Below, in pieces: positions 8,323 to 16,167 of a DNA stretch of 64,000 bases (within the stretch, counting starts at the first letter, position 1; every line of letters starts with the position of its first letter). This stretch comes from Pedobacter chitinilyticus. Its GTDB lineage: Bacteria; Bacteroidota; Bacteroidia; Sphingobacteriales; Sphingobacteriaceae. Under the pieces are notes generated by a model. The model did not search any database and was not told the origin of the DNA. It was given only the letters and a program-made list of their open reading frames with translations. The stretch lies in NCBI RefSeq assembly GCF_003313385.1, contig NZ_QMHN01000001.1, positions 1,042,097-1,106,096 on the forward strand, given 5' to 3'. Both the position numbers and the translations under genes were made by a program.

Positions 8323-8346
8323 ATAAATCACTAACAAACCATTAAC

Positions 8347-9255
8347 ATGAAAACAAAACAGATACTGGTTGCCTTTCTCATCTTAGCGGGAACCTTTACC
8401 GCATGTAAGAAAGACAAAGCAGAACCTGAAGCAGTTAAACCTAGCGTTCAAAACGTTGAAATTGGGTATGCCAATAATAAACGTGCCATCAGAGGCAGAG
8501 ATTTCCACCTCAATGCCGATGTATTGGCAGGCAGTAAAATCACTTCTGTAATGGTGAAGATTTTGCAGAAAACAGGCCAAACCTATTCGGCCAACTGGAA
8601 ATTTGAAATCACATGGGATGAGTTTAAGGGGGTAAAAAACACCAACGTACACAAGCACTTTACCATTCCGGCAGAAGCACCAGAAGGCACCTACGACTTC
8701 TTTTTTATTGTGAACGATGAAAATGGTAGTAAGCTAGAGATCAAGGAAGATTTTGTCATTATAGATGCAGCCAATATGCCTGTAGATCCTATTGTAGATC
8801 GAGATATTTTCTCCAGAAATGGCACGATGATCTATTACATTAATACCTATGTAGAAAATCCGTTGGTGTTTAAAAAGAATGATGAGTTTACCGCACGTAC
8901 CCAAATTAAGCAAATTCAAGGTGACGGGACATTATATACCGTACTCATCAACAAGAAACTGAATTACTTCCCTGAAACCATCAGCCAATTGGATTTTGCA
9001 AAAGGGATCATTATTTCTAAAGTAGAACATAAGGGCCTTGGTCCTGCATCAAGCATTACTACTTTAAAAAATGTCAATGGCGTATGGGGCGGCGATTCTA
9101 TCATTATTGGTGCAGAAAAGGATGGTATTGGCAATGCCATTTCTGGACAAAAAGCATGGGCATCAGGACAATACAATTTGGTGATCCTTTACCACAATTC
9201 TACTTATAACGTTAGCACACACAAGTCAATTCCTATTACCATTAATTACGAATAA
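8347..9255 (+). CDS. DUF4625-type lipoprotein with C-terminal extension
   Basis: 302 aa. Lipobox FTACKKD, Cys20 the lipidated residue. Residues 35-140 are a DUF4625-like beta-sandwich: NVEIGYANNKRAI, FHLNADVLAG, then FKGVKNTNVHKHFTIPAEAP and TYDFFFIVND. The HKH in this loop recurs in the next gene. Residues 145-302 are a second domain that I cannot assign. It is probably a surface or periplasmic partner of the TonB receptor 24 bases upstream. Ligand unknown. Confidence 0.88.
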   Translation: MKTKQILVAFLILAGTFTACKKDKAEPEAVKPSVQNVEIGYANNKRAIRGRDFHLNADVLAGSKITSVMVKILQKTGQTYSANWKFEITWDEFKGVKNTNVHKHFTIPAEAPEGTYDFFFIVNDENGSKLEIKEDFVIIDAANMPVDPIVDRDIFSRNGTMIYYINTYVENPLVFKKNDEFTARTQIKQIQGDGTLYTVLINKKLNYFPETISQLDFAKGIIISKVEHKGLGPASSITTLKNVNGVWGGDSIIIGAEKDGIGNAISGQKAWASGQYNLVILYHNSTYNVSTHKSIPITINYE

Positions 9256-9293
9256 CAACATATCATATTTAAATAATTTAATATCAAATCTTA

Positions 9294-10013
9294 ATGAAAA
9301 TGAAAACAAACAAATTCCTATTCCTAGCCTTACTTTTTGTTACTGTGTTAAATGCTTGTAAGAAAGACAATGATGAAGTGATTGCACCAGCACCCAAAAT
9401 CACTGGACTTGAGGTTGGAAGCAACAACAACAAAACCGCTTACCCTGGAAACGATTTGCACATAGAAGCTACTATTGAGGCAGAAGGCAATATTGCGGAT
9501 GTAAAACTAGAAATCAACCCTGTAAGCGCTACAGGTTGGAAATTAAGCACGACTTATACCGATGGTTTTAAAGGTTTAAAAAATGCGGAGTTCCACAAAC
9601 ACATTGATGTACCAGCTACTGCTGCCGTAGGCGACTACAAAGTGGTACTCACCGTAACCGACCAAGCGGGTAAAATCACCAAAATAGAATCAGACTTAAA
9701 AGTGGTAGTTGACCCTACACTACCTTCGGTGGCTAACTTAGAAGTGGAATATGAAGGCAATGATGAAATTCATTTGGATGCCACGGTAAATGCTCCTAGC
9801 AAAATTGCTAAAGTAGTGGTAGAAGTACACGGAGGTACTTATAACAAGGAATTTGAATTTACAGATGCCGCCATGGTTGGACAAACCACTTATAAATTCC
9901 ATAAGCACGTACACATTACCGGAGCACCAAATGGCCACTACCACATTCATGTAAAAGTAATTGACCAAGCGGGTAAATCTATTGAAGTAGAAGATCATTT
10001 CGATAAGAAGTAA
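9294..10013 (+). CDS. DUF4625-type lipoprotein, two domains, His-rich
   Basis: 239 aa. Lipobox VLNACKKD with Cys22. The first domain (about 35-140) has ITGLEVGSNNNKTAYPG, LHIEATIEAEG and FKGLKNAEFHKHIDVPA. The second (about 142-239) repeats the pattern with EIHLDATVNAP and KFHKHVHITGAPNGHYHIH. Histidines are alternately spaced in both HKH loops, which points to metal binding on a surface-exposed edge; this is inference. The gene follows the previous lipoprotein by 38 bases. Internal duplication is clear from the repeated order of motifs. Confidence 0.88.
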   Translation: MKMKTNKFLFLALLFVTVLNACKKDNDEVIAPAPKITGLEVGSNNNKTAYPGNDLHIEATIEAEGNIADVKLEINPVSATGWKLSTTYTDGFKGLKNAEFHKHIDVPATAAVGDYKVVLTVTDQAGKITKIESDLKVVVDPTLPSVANLEVEYEGNDEIHLDATVNAPSKIAKVVVEVHGGTYNKEFEFTDAAMVGQTTYKFHKHVHITGAPNGHYHIHVKVIDQAGKSIEVEDHFDKK

Positions 10014-10034
10014 GGCAGTTATTAGTGACCCAAC

Positions 10035-10117
10035 AGACTTACGAAGTTTTAAAACGGCGAAGCCCTCAACTTTACAATTGAAAAAGTAAATCAACTAAAG
10101 TTAAACTTCGTAAGTCT
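10035..10117. mobile_element. 83-bp MITE-like hairpin element, copy A
   Basis: Perfect 15-bp terminal inverted repeats AGACTTACGAAGTTT (10035-10049) and AAACTTCGTAAGTCT (10103-10117). The interior holds GGCGAAGCC, itself a small hairpin. A second full copy lies at 12040-12122, a TIR-only version at 11831-11863 and a diverged copy at 47101-47182. It has no coding capacity. Confidence 0.75.
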
Positions 10118-10245
10118 AATTAATCGGTCAAGCACGTACCAATGAGGGTTAGGTAGAGGTTTCTAACCCTCTCTGCCCTTTAGGCATCTCTCCCTAAAAG
10201 GGTGAGAAAAGCACTTAGGAAAGGTTTGTGCAATTCCTTATTAGC

Positions 10246-10340
10246 TAAAGTCATACCCAATTCAATTGGGTATCCTAAAGCGATAGAAAGGAAAACTGCA
10301 ATATGCTTTAAAATCCCCGCATACGCGAGGATGACGATAT
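10246..10340. repeat. 95-bp block with perfect ATACCCAATT hairpin
   Basis: ATACCCAATT (10253-10262) and AATTGGGTAT (10264-10273) form a 10-bp perfect stem around one base. The block continues with CCTAAAGCGATAG and GCGAGGATGACGAT. A diverged relative is at about 50420-50515 with ACCCAACTCGATTGGGT. The rest of the 517-base gap 10014-10530 holds copy A of the MITE, a gagagg-type hairpin block and a TTAATGAAC word array, and no gene. Confidence 0.65.
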
Positions 10341-10530
10341 AAGAGCGGAGTGTGTTACAATTAACCGATTAAACAAATCAACAATTAACCAAGCTGTTTA
10401 GCTATCCTTCACTACAGAAGAGTCAGCACAGGTAACACTCGGAAACGACATAGGAATGAGCTAATTCCCAATGAACTAATGAACCAGTGAACCAATGAAC
10501 TAATTACTAACAACTAACCACTAAAATAAA

Positions 10531-11007
10531 ATGAACAAATTAAAAATTACCTGCCTTAGCGTATTACTACTCTTAGGTATTGCCAGTGGCTGTAAAAAAG
10601 ACAAAGAAGAGGTAGATACCATTTATCCTACTATTTCCATAGAAGCCTCGAATGCTTTTCCTAAACAATGTAGCATCCTTAAAAGAGGCGAGAAATTCGT
10701 CTTTAGAGCCGACTTGTCGGACAACATCGCCTTAGGCTCTGTGAGTGTCGACATCCACCATAATTTTGATCACCATAGCCATAGTACCGAAGTATTAGGC
10801 TGTAATATGGATGCAAAAAAAACACCCGTTAACCCCTTATTATACATTAAGGACTTCCCTATCTCAAGCGGGCAAAAAAGCTATCAAATTGCACAGGAAA
10901 TAGAAGTGCCAGCCAATGTAGATCCAGGCGACTATCACTTTCTAATCAGATTAACCGACCAATCAGGTTGGCAAACCATCAAAGGTTTAAGCATCAAAAT
11001 ACAATAA
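10531..11007 (+). CDS. DUF4625-type lipoprotein with His cluster
   Basis: 158 aa. Lipobox IASGCKKD, Cys21. A single beta-sandwich: ISIEASNAFPKQC, FVFRADLSDN, SVDIHHNFDHHSHSTEVLGC and DPGDYHFLIRLTDQSGW. The HHNFDHHSH stretch is six histidines in nine residues with a Cys shortly after, an obvious candidate metal site. A 517-base repeat-filled gap separates it from the preceding lipoprotein, so it may have a separate promoter. It is joined by a 10-base gap to the next gene. Confidence 0.88.
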   Translation: MNKLKITCLSVLLLLGIASGCKKDKEEVDTIYPTISIEASNAFPKQCSILKRGEKFVFRADLSDNIALGSVSVDIHHNFDHHSHSTEVLGCNMDAKKTPVNPLLYIKDFPISSGQKSYQIAQEIEVPANVDPGDYHFLIRLTDQSGWQTIKGLSIKIQ

Positions 11008-11017
11008 AGCAAATATT

Positions 11018-11701
11018 ATGAGACCAATTAAAGCATTATTCATCATCCTATCGGTTACTTTCATGAGCAGCGGATGTAAGAAAGACCACCATGATGAGGA
11101 AACCACTCCAGAGAAACCATTTGTAATTACCGAACATTACATTGCTGGTACGCTTACCCAAAAAACAGGGAGCAAGTACAGCAGTGTATTTTTTATCCAG
11201 CTTTTAAAAGATGGTAAAGCTACGTTCATCAATTCTTCTGCTACTAACCTATCGGGAACCTATACCCTTACCGATACCGAGTTGGTTTTTGAGGTAACAG
11301 GTGGCAATGCCCGCATCGCTAAGTTTACTTTAGATAAAGACAAAAAAGTGACTTCCGCTTACTACAAAGCACTCACTACAGAATATGAAGCTACAGGAGA
11401 ACTGCTTCCTGTAAAAGAAACCAATGAGCTGACAGGGAAAACCTTCAAAGGTGATGAATATAAAATGGGCGAAGTAAGTAACAGAACTGGACTAAATTAC
11501 AGTTTCGGAGCTACTGCATACGGTTCTGGAACAGATGCTACCACCATCGACAAAACCACCAATAACTACACGCTTATTGGCGGCAGCGGATTTAAATATG
11601 TAAATGGCAGCAATGTAGAACTTGGCTTCGTTTCCAATAAAAAACTCACTGTTTTTAGGGTAAGTGGCTTGTATTACTATGGTAAGTATACTCAACAGTA
11701 A
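11018..11701 (+). CDS. Lipoprotein of unknown function
   Basis: 227 aa. Lipobox MSSGCKKD with Cys20, followed by DHHDEE. Two similar halves can be discerned (about 38-120 and 135-227), each with short beta strands and the phrases SGTYTLTDTELVFEV and KYVNGSNVELGFVS, as in calycin-like or META-like small beta folds; no family is recognised. It is last in the TonB/DUF4625 cluster, 10 bases after the preceding gene, and is followed by a good terminator. Confidence 0.82.
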   Translation: MRPIKALFIILSVTFMSSGCKKDHHDEETTPEKPFVITEHYIAGTLTQKTGSKYSSVFFIQLLKDGKATFINSSATNLSGTYTLTDTELVFEVTGGNARIAKFTLDKDKKVTSAYYKALTTEYEATGELLPVKETNELTGKTFKGDEYKMGEVSNRTGLNYSFGATAYGSGTDATTIDKTTNNYTLIGGSGFKYVNGSNVELGFVSNKKLTVFRVSGLYYYGKYTQQ

Positions 11702-11733
11702 ATAAAGATCGTTCGTTTAGGTTAGTTGCAATG

Positions 11734-11770
11734 GCCCCAGTGGATTCTGGGGCTTTGCTATTTTTCTATT
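11734..11770 (+). terminator. Rho-independent terminator after the lipoprotein cluster
   Basis: Stem GCCCCAG (11734-11740) and CTGGGGC (11747-11753), loop TGGATT, then a T-rich tail (TTTGCTATTTTTC). It is 33 bases after the stop codon at 11701. Confidence 0.8.
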
Positions 11771-11776
11771 CAAAAG

Positions 11777-11808
11777 AACCTTGTAGGTTTTAAAAACCTA
11801 CGAGGTTT
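11777..11808. repeat. Long near-perfect palindrome
   Basis: AACCTTGTAGGTTTT followed by AAAAACCTACGAGGTTT: about 14 of 15 arm positions pair. A partial relative (AAACCTGCTAGGTT) lies near 11890. The 447-base spacer 11702-12148 otherwise contains the terminator, two MITE-family copies and no gene. Confidence 0.6.
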
Positions 11809-11830
11809 AATCGTCTTATATTTGCCTTAT

Positions 11831-11863
11831 AGACTTACGAAGTTTCCGAAACTTCGTAAGTCT
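11831..11863. mobile_element. MITE-like element, TIR-only copy B
   Basis: AGACTTACGAAGTTT, three bases CCG, then AAACTTCGTAAGTCT: the terminal repeats of the 83-bp element joined with the interior lost, giving a 33-base palindrome. Confidence 0.7.
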
Positions 11864-12039
11864 TGCTTATTAAATCTTGCTTATTTTAAAACCTGCTAGG
11901 TTGAATGTCTGGAACTGCCCTTCGGTTATAGCCCCGACAGTAATGGAAAGCCCGTAAGGGAGCGAAGCGAGTGCGGACTTGTAATGAATGGCGGGACTAT
12001 CGGGATTTACCTGTATTGCATTAGCGCTTCAAGCTTTAT

Positions 12040-12122
12040 AGACTTACAAAGTTTTGAAACGACAAAGCCCTCAACTTTACAATTGAAAAATTAAATCAAC
12101 GAAAGTTAAACTTCGTAAGTCT
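12040..12122. mobile_element. 83-bp MITE-like hairpin element, copy C
   Basis: Same length and interior as 10035-10117, left TIR with one mismatch (AGACTTACAAAGTTT), right TIR exact. It lies 26 bases beyond the 3' end of nagB, same orientation as copy A. Confidence 0.75.
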
Positions 12123-12148
12123 TACTTTCTCCTAAATACCTGCGAGGC

Positions 12149-12916
12149 TTAACTGTTTGACTGTATCAACGTGCTACTATCTTGATCCAAAAAGAGCACC
12201 GCTTTAGGATGCCTTCTTAATACAGTGGCAGGATTTTTAGTATTGATTTCGCTGTTTAAAGTATGTGCTACAGCATTAGCCTTGGTTGGCCCTGGTACTA
12301 CACAATTAAGGTAACTAGCGCTTAACAAAGCAGGAATAGTTAAGGTGAGCGCTTGTTGAGGGACTTCACTTAAAGAAGCAAAACAGCCATCATTTACTTG
12401 CTGTTGCCTGCAAACCTCATCTAAAACAACCACTTTTACCATTTTGGGATCTTCAAAATCAGCTACAGGTGGGTCGTTAAAAGCCAGGTGCCCATTTTCA
12501 CCAATGCCCATACATACGATATCTACTGGGTATTTTGCTAGTAAAGAAGTATATCTGGCGCATTCATGCTCAATATCGTCGGCATTACCATTTAAATAAT
12601 TCACCGACTTGAAATTAAACTGGTCAAACAAACGCTCTTTCAGGAAATTCCCAAAACCTTGCGGGGCATCAGCAGCCAAGCCAATATATTCATCCATATG
12701 GAAAGCATTAATACGTTGCCAATCTAAGTTCTCGTCCCTTAAAGCCTGTAAAAACTCGTCTTGCGAAGGAGCGGCTGCAAACACCACATTAATTTCGGGC
12801 TTGCTGTTTAAAAGCATATTTACCTCTTTGGCAAATTTTTCTGCCGCCGCCACTCCCATTTCCTTTCTGGTACTGTATATTCTTACGTCTAGTTTGTTTT
12901 CTTTAGTGCTTATCAT
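12149..12916 (-). CDS. nagB: Glucosamine-6-phosphate deaminase, NagB-type
   Basis: 255 aa, the size of NagB. Converts glucosamine-6-P to fructose-6-P and ammonia, the last step of GlcNAc use in the cytoplasm. FHMDEYIGL supplies Asp75, the usual proton-transfer Asp, and RRHP near the end is typical. The catalytic loop reads GIGENGHLAFNDP where E. coli has GVGNDGHIAFNEP: the triad Asp141-His143-Glu148 is here Asn141-His143-Asp148. This variant loop marks a distinct NagB-like subgroup, so the exact substrate is less sure than the family. It is last in the long minus-strand GlcNAc locus. Confidence 0.88.
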   Translation of the reverse strand: MISTKENKLDVRIYSTRKEMGVAAAEKFAKEVNMLLNSKPEINVVFAAAPSQDEFLQALRDENLDWQRINAFHMDEYIGLAADAPQGFGNFLKERLFDQFNFKSVNYLNGNADDIEHECARYTSLLAKYPVDIVCMGIGENGHLAFNDPPVADFEDPKMVKVVVLDEVCRQQQVNDGCFASLSEVPQQALTLTIPALLSASYLNCVVPGPTKANAVAHTLNSEINTKNPATVLRRHPKAVLFLDQDSSTLIQSNS

Positions 12917-12970
12917 TTCTATTTAGGTTGTAGTGGTTAGGTGTAAATTGTTGCGTGCTCATTAAGTGCA

Positions 12971-13612
12971 TTAATTAAAGGCAAATTCTCCAAAAAAGTC
13001 TTTCCTATGAAAATCAGGTTGCTCTGCTTCAATCATGTTCCAAGTAAGGAAATGAGGTTGAGGCAAACCATCACCGCACTTGTAGAAATTACCTTTTGCG
13101 TTAAGGTGATGAAAAGAACTGATCTGATGCTTGATAAAAATCTCTTTAGGAATCACCAACATAATTTCCCAATCAAAACCTTCATTGCTATTAATGGTGC
13201 TGTTGGCGTTAATTTTAGAAGAAAAACTCAATTGCTTAATCACTTCTACAGGCAATAGTTCCCTATCCAGTCTATCGTATCCATAGCCTATTTTGGTAAA
13301 TCCCAAGCAGTTAAATTCAAGGTTATAATAACCTTCGTCGCCAAAAGCAATAAAAAGCTCTACACAGCTATCATTGTGGATATTACCGTTGGTGCCTTCA
13401 TTAGCAACCAAGTATTGCTCTGAAATGATATACTTCAACAATATCGCATCACCATTATGTGCTATTAAAAACTTGGCTTGGGCATCAGCTTGGTAGGCAG
13501 GCCAAGGATTGCAGTCGATAGCAGCTGCCTGTAAACCATCCATCAACTGGTTGAATTTGTCTATTTCCTTAAGGTTATGGGTATCTAAAAAAGGAATCTC
13601 TAATCTTCTCAC
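12971..13612 (-). CDS. CBM9-like (DOMON-fold) carbohydrate-binding protein
   Basis: 213 aa. Single CBM9-like beta-sandwich domain: AKFLIAHNGDAILLKYIISE, then NDSCVELFIAF, YYNLEFNCLG and FDWEIMLVIPKEIF. No signal peptide or lipobox is seen, which is odd for a glycan-binding module and suggests a cytoplasmic location or an unusual export route. It lies between nagA and nagB with 24- and 54-base gaps, so it is cotranscribed with GlcNAc catabolism. Ligand unknown. Confidence 0.82.
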   Translation of the reverse strand: MRRLEIPFLDTHNLKEIDKFNQLMDGLQAAAIDCNPWPAYQADAQAKFLIAHNGDAILLKYIISEQYLVANEGTNGNIHNDSCVELFIAFGDEGYYNLEFNCLGFTKIGYGYDRLDRELLPVEVIKQLSFSSKINANSTINSNEGFDWEIMLVIPKEIFIKHQISSFHHLNAKGNFYKCGDGLPQPHFLTWNMIEAEQPDFHRKDFFGEFAFN

Positions 13613-13636
13613 ACTTATTTCTTTTGGGTATCGGCT

Positions 13637-14836
13637 TTAAACTTTTACTTCATCTTTGGTATATACCAAATTTCCTTTGACAATGGTGGTGTAGATGTTA
13701 ATTTTTTCATCAAAAATGATCACATCGGCATCTTTACCTTTTACGAGCTCCCCTTTGTTGTCGGCAATGTTCAAGATTTTGGCTGGGGTAGCACTTGCCA
13801 TTTTTACGGCATCCAATAAAGACACTTCTGCTAAGGAAATCATGTTACGCACCAGCCTATCTGTAGTGGCTACGCTACCTGCAAAGGCTGTACGATCTGG
13901 TAATTTGGCTACCCCATCTTCAATAATCACTTCTAGGCCGTCTTTTAAGCTTCCTAATATGCTTTTGCCTTCGGGCATCCCTGCTCCTCTCATGGCATCG
14001 GTAATCAACGCCGTATGCTCGGGTCCTTTAATCTTATAAATCAGTTTGAGCAACGGGGCTGGTAAGTGGACACCGTCTACAATAATCTCCACGGTCATGT
14101 CATCCAATAAATAGGCGCTTTCTATCGCACCAGCATAACGAAATGCATTTCGACGTGATACTCCCGACATACACGAATAAAAATGCGTAGCATGGGTAAA
14201 ACCTACTTCATATGCTTTCACTACTTCCTCGTAAATGGCGTCAGTATGGGCAATGGCAGCCAAAACACCATGCTGTTTTAAAAATTGACCAAAGGCCAAA
14301 GTTCCTGGCAATTCTGGTGCAGCACTCCAACGCTTGATATGTTTTGAAGCGGCTAATACTTCCTGATATTCCTTAGGATCTGGATCACGAATATACCTTG
14401 GATCCTGCGCCCCTTTTTGCGACATGGCAAAGTAAGGCCCTTCGATGTGGATGCCTACAAAATCGGCACCCGAATGATTAATAGCACCTGCTTTTTCATA
14501 GATATCCAAAGTAGCAAGCAGGTCTTCCTTTTCGCAACTTAAGGTGGTGGGCATTAATGCGGTAGTGCCATATTGAGCATGGGTTTTGGCAATCTCCAAA
14601 AAAGCTTCGATGGTGTTGTCCATAAAATCATGACCGCCACCACCATGCACATGCATATCGACAAAACCAGGAGACACATATTTGCCTCTGGCGTCTATTT
14701 CCAAAGCACCTTCTACGAAGATGTTATGATTGCCCACTTCGGCTATCTTTCCATCAGAAATGACCAAAGTACCCTCTTTTAGCACTCCCGCGGGAGTAAT
14801 GATTTGGGCGTTGAATATTTTAATTAAGTTACTCAT
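13637..14836 (-). CDS. nagA: N-acetylglucosamine-6-phosphate deacetylase
   Basis: 399 aa from the ATG at 14836 (MSNLIKIFNA); the reading frame runs 30 codons further upstream, but that part overlaps the preceding transporter gene and is unlike NagA. Hydrolyses GlcNAc-6-P to GlcN-6-P and acetate. Amidohydrolase fold with DMHVHGGGG, metal ligands in HIEGPYF, IAHTDA and ATHFYS, and catalytic Asp in LITDAMRG. It starts 5 bases after the transporter stop. It feeds NagB; the kinase making GlcNAc-6-P is not in the window. Confidence 0.95.
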   Translation of the reverse strand: MSNLIKIFNAQIITPAGVLKEGTLVISDGKIAEVGNHNIFVEGALEIDARGKYVSPGFVDMHVHGGGGHDFMDNTIEAFLEIAKTHAQYGTTALMPTTLSCEKEDLLATLDIYEKAGAINHSGADFVGIHIEGPYFAMSQKGAQDPRYIRDPDPKEYQEVLAASKHIKRWSAAPELPGTLAFGQFLKQHGVLAAIAHTDAIYEEVVKAYEVGFTHATHFYSCMSGVSRRNAFRYAGAIESAYLLDDMTVEIIVDGVHLPAPLLKLIYKIKGPEHTALITDAMRGAGMPEGKSILGSLKDGLEVIIEDGVAKLPDRTAFAGSVATTDRLVRNMISLAEVSLLDAVKMASATPAKILNIADNKGELVKGKDADVIIFDEKINIYTTIVKGNLVYTKDEVKV

Positions 14837-14841
14837 GGAGA

Positions 14842-16167
14842 TTATTTTTTGATAGTCCAACTTTTCAGTTTGTGACCATAGAAAGCGTAAAAAATCAAAT
14901 AAGTATAACAGGGAATCAGGACCCAATAAGCTTCTCTTAAACTATGTTGATCGGCCCAATAACCATATAACAAGGGCATAATGGCATTGCCACAAAGGCC
15001 CATAATCAATAGCGAAGCCCCTGTTTTAATGAAACGGCCAAGATTATCCAGAGCCAATGGCCAAACACCTGCCCATATCATAGAATTGGCGAAACCTAAC
15101 AGTACGATGAACCAAACGGAGATATCGGTTTGATGACCGAACAACGTCATTCTTCCTGAAAACAACAAAATGCAACAGCTTAAAGCCAAACCTAGTAAGG
15201 TGCAGATTTTTAGCGCATTTAACTGTGACAGTACTTTTGGAATAAAAGTAATTCCCAACAAATAGCCTATAATGGTGGCGGTAAGCGTATAGGATGGAAA
15301 AGTTTTGGCTTCCATAAAATCCATTCCGTGATGCGTAGCGTAGTTTACAATGCTATCCACGGCAATTACCTGCGAACCCACATGAAAGAAAATAGCAACT
15401 GCCCCGAGCACTAAATATGGAAAGTCTAAAATGCTGTTCTTACCTTCATTGGCGCTTGATACTTCTTCCGTTTCCGTTTCTGTGTCTATTTCTGGCAATG
15501 GCGAAAGCCTCACAAAAAAGCCTAAAAGCAATAGCAATACCGCTACAATACCATAAGGCAACACCACACGCTGGATCAGTTCATCTAAAGCTTGCGCTTT
15601 TTCAACGCCCTGCATCAGTGCTATCTTTTTGAACAAAGCACTATCCGTTGGCCGTAACACTACTGCAGAGAAAAGTAATGGAGCCAAAATACCAGCCATT
15701 TTATTGCAAATGCCCATGATGCTGAAACGTTGAGCGGCCCTTTCTTTTGCTCCCAAAATGGTAATGTATGGATTGGCGGCTGTTTGTAAAATGGCTAAGC
15801 CTATTCCCAAGGTGAATAATCCAGTTAAGAAAATACCATAAGTTCTTGTTAGTCCAGCAGGTATAAATAATAATGCACCAATACACATAGCCCAAAAGCC
15901 ATACATCATGCCGCGCTTAAAACCTACCTTTTTAAGTAAATAACCAGCAGGTAACGACATGACCAAATAGGCAATGTAAAAAGCAAAGGCTACCAAATAC
16001 GACTCAAAATGATTGAGTTCGCAGGCTATTTTAAAGAATGGGATAAGAATGGCGTTGATCCATGTTACAAAACCAAAAATGAAGAACAACAGACCTATTA
16101 TAGAAATAGATATGGCACTGTCCCGTTTGGACAAGCTACTTATCTGTACCGCTTTATTTTGCTCCAT
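14842..16167 (-). CDS. nagP: Sugar MFS transporter, FucP/NagP type
   Basis: 441 aa with 12 predicted membrane segments. FucP/GluP-family features include FFIFGFVTWINAILIPF in TM1 and AANPYITILGAKERAAQR before the central loop. Proton-linked uptake of a free sugar across the inner membrane; GlcNAc is inferred from nagA/nagB just downstream and GH20 genes upstream. The start overlaps the end of the GH20 gene by 14 bases, so translation is probably coupled. Use of an MFS importer means GlcNAc enters unphosphorylated. Confidence 0.88.
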   Translation of the reverse strand: MEQNKAVQISSLSKRDSAISISIIGLLFFIFGFVTWINAILIPFFKIACELNHFESYLVAFAFYIAYLVMSLPAGYLLKKVGFKRGMMYGFWAMCIGALLFIPAGLTRTYGIFLTGLFTLGIGLAILQTAANPYITILGAKERAAQRFSIMGICNKMAGILAPLLFSAVVLRPTDSALFKKIALMQGVEKAQALDELIQRVVLPYGIVAVLLLLLGFFVRLSPLPEIDTETETEEVSSANEGKNSILDFPYLVLGAVAIFFHVGSQVIAVDSIVNYATHHGMDFMEAKTFPSYTLTATIIGYLLGITFIPKVLSQLNALKICTLLGLALSCCILLFSGRMTLFGHQTDISVWFIVLLGFANSMIWAGVWPLALDNLGRFIKTGASLLIMGLCGNAIMPLLYGYWADQHSLREAYWVLIPCYTYLIFYAFYGHKLKSWTIKK

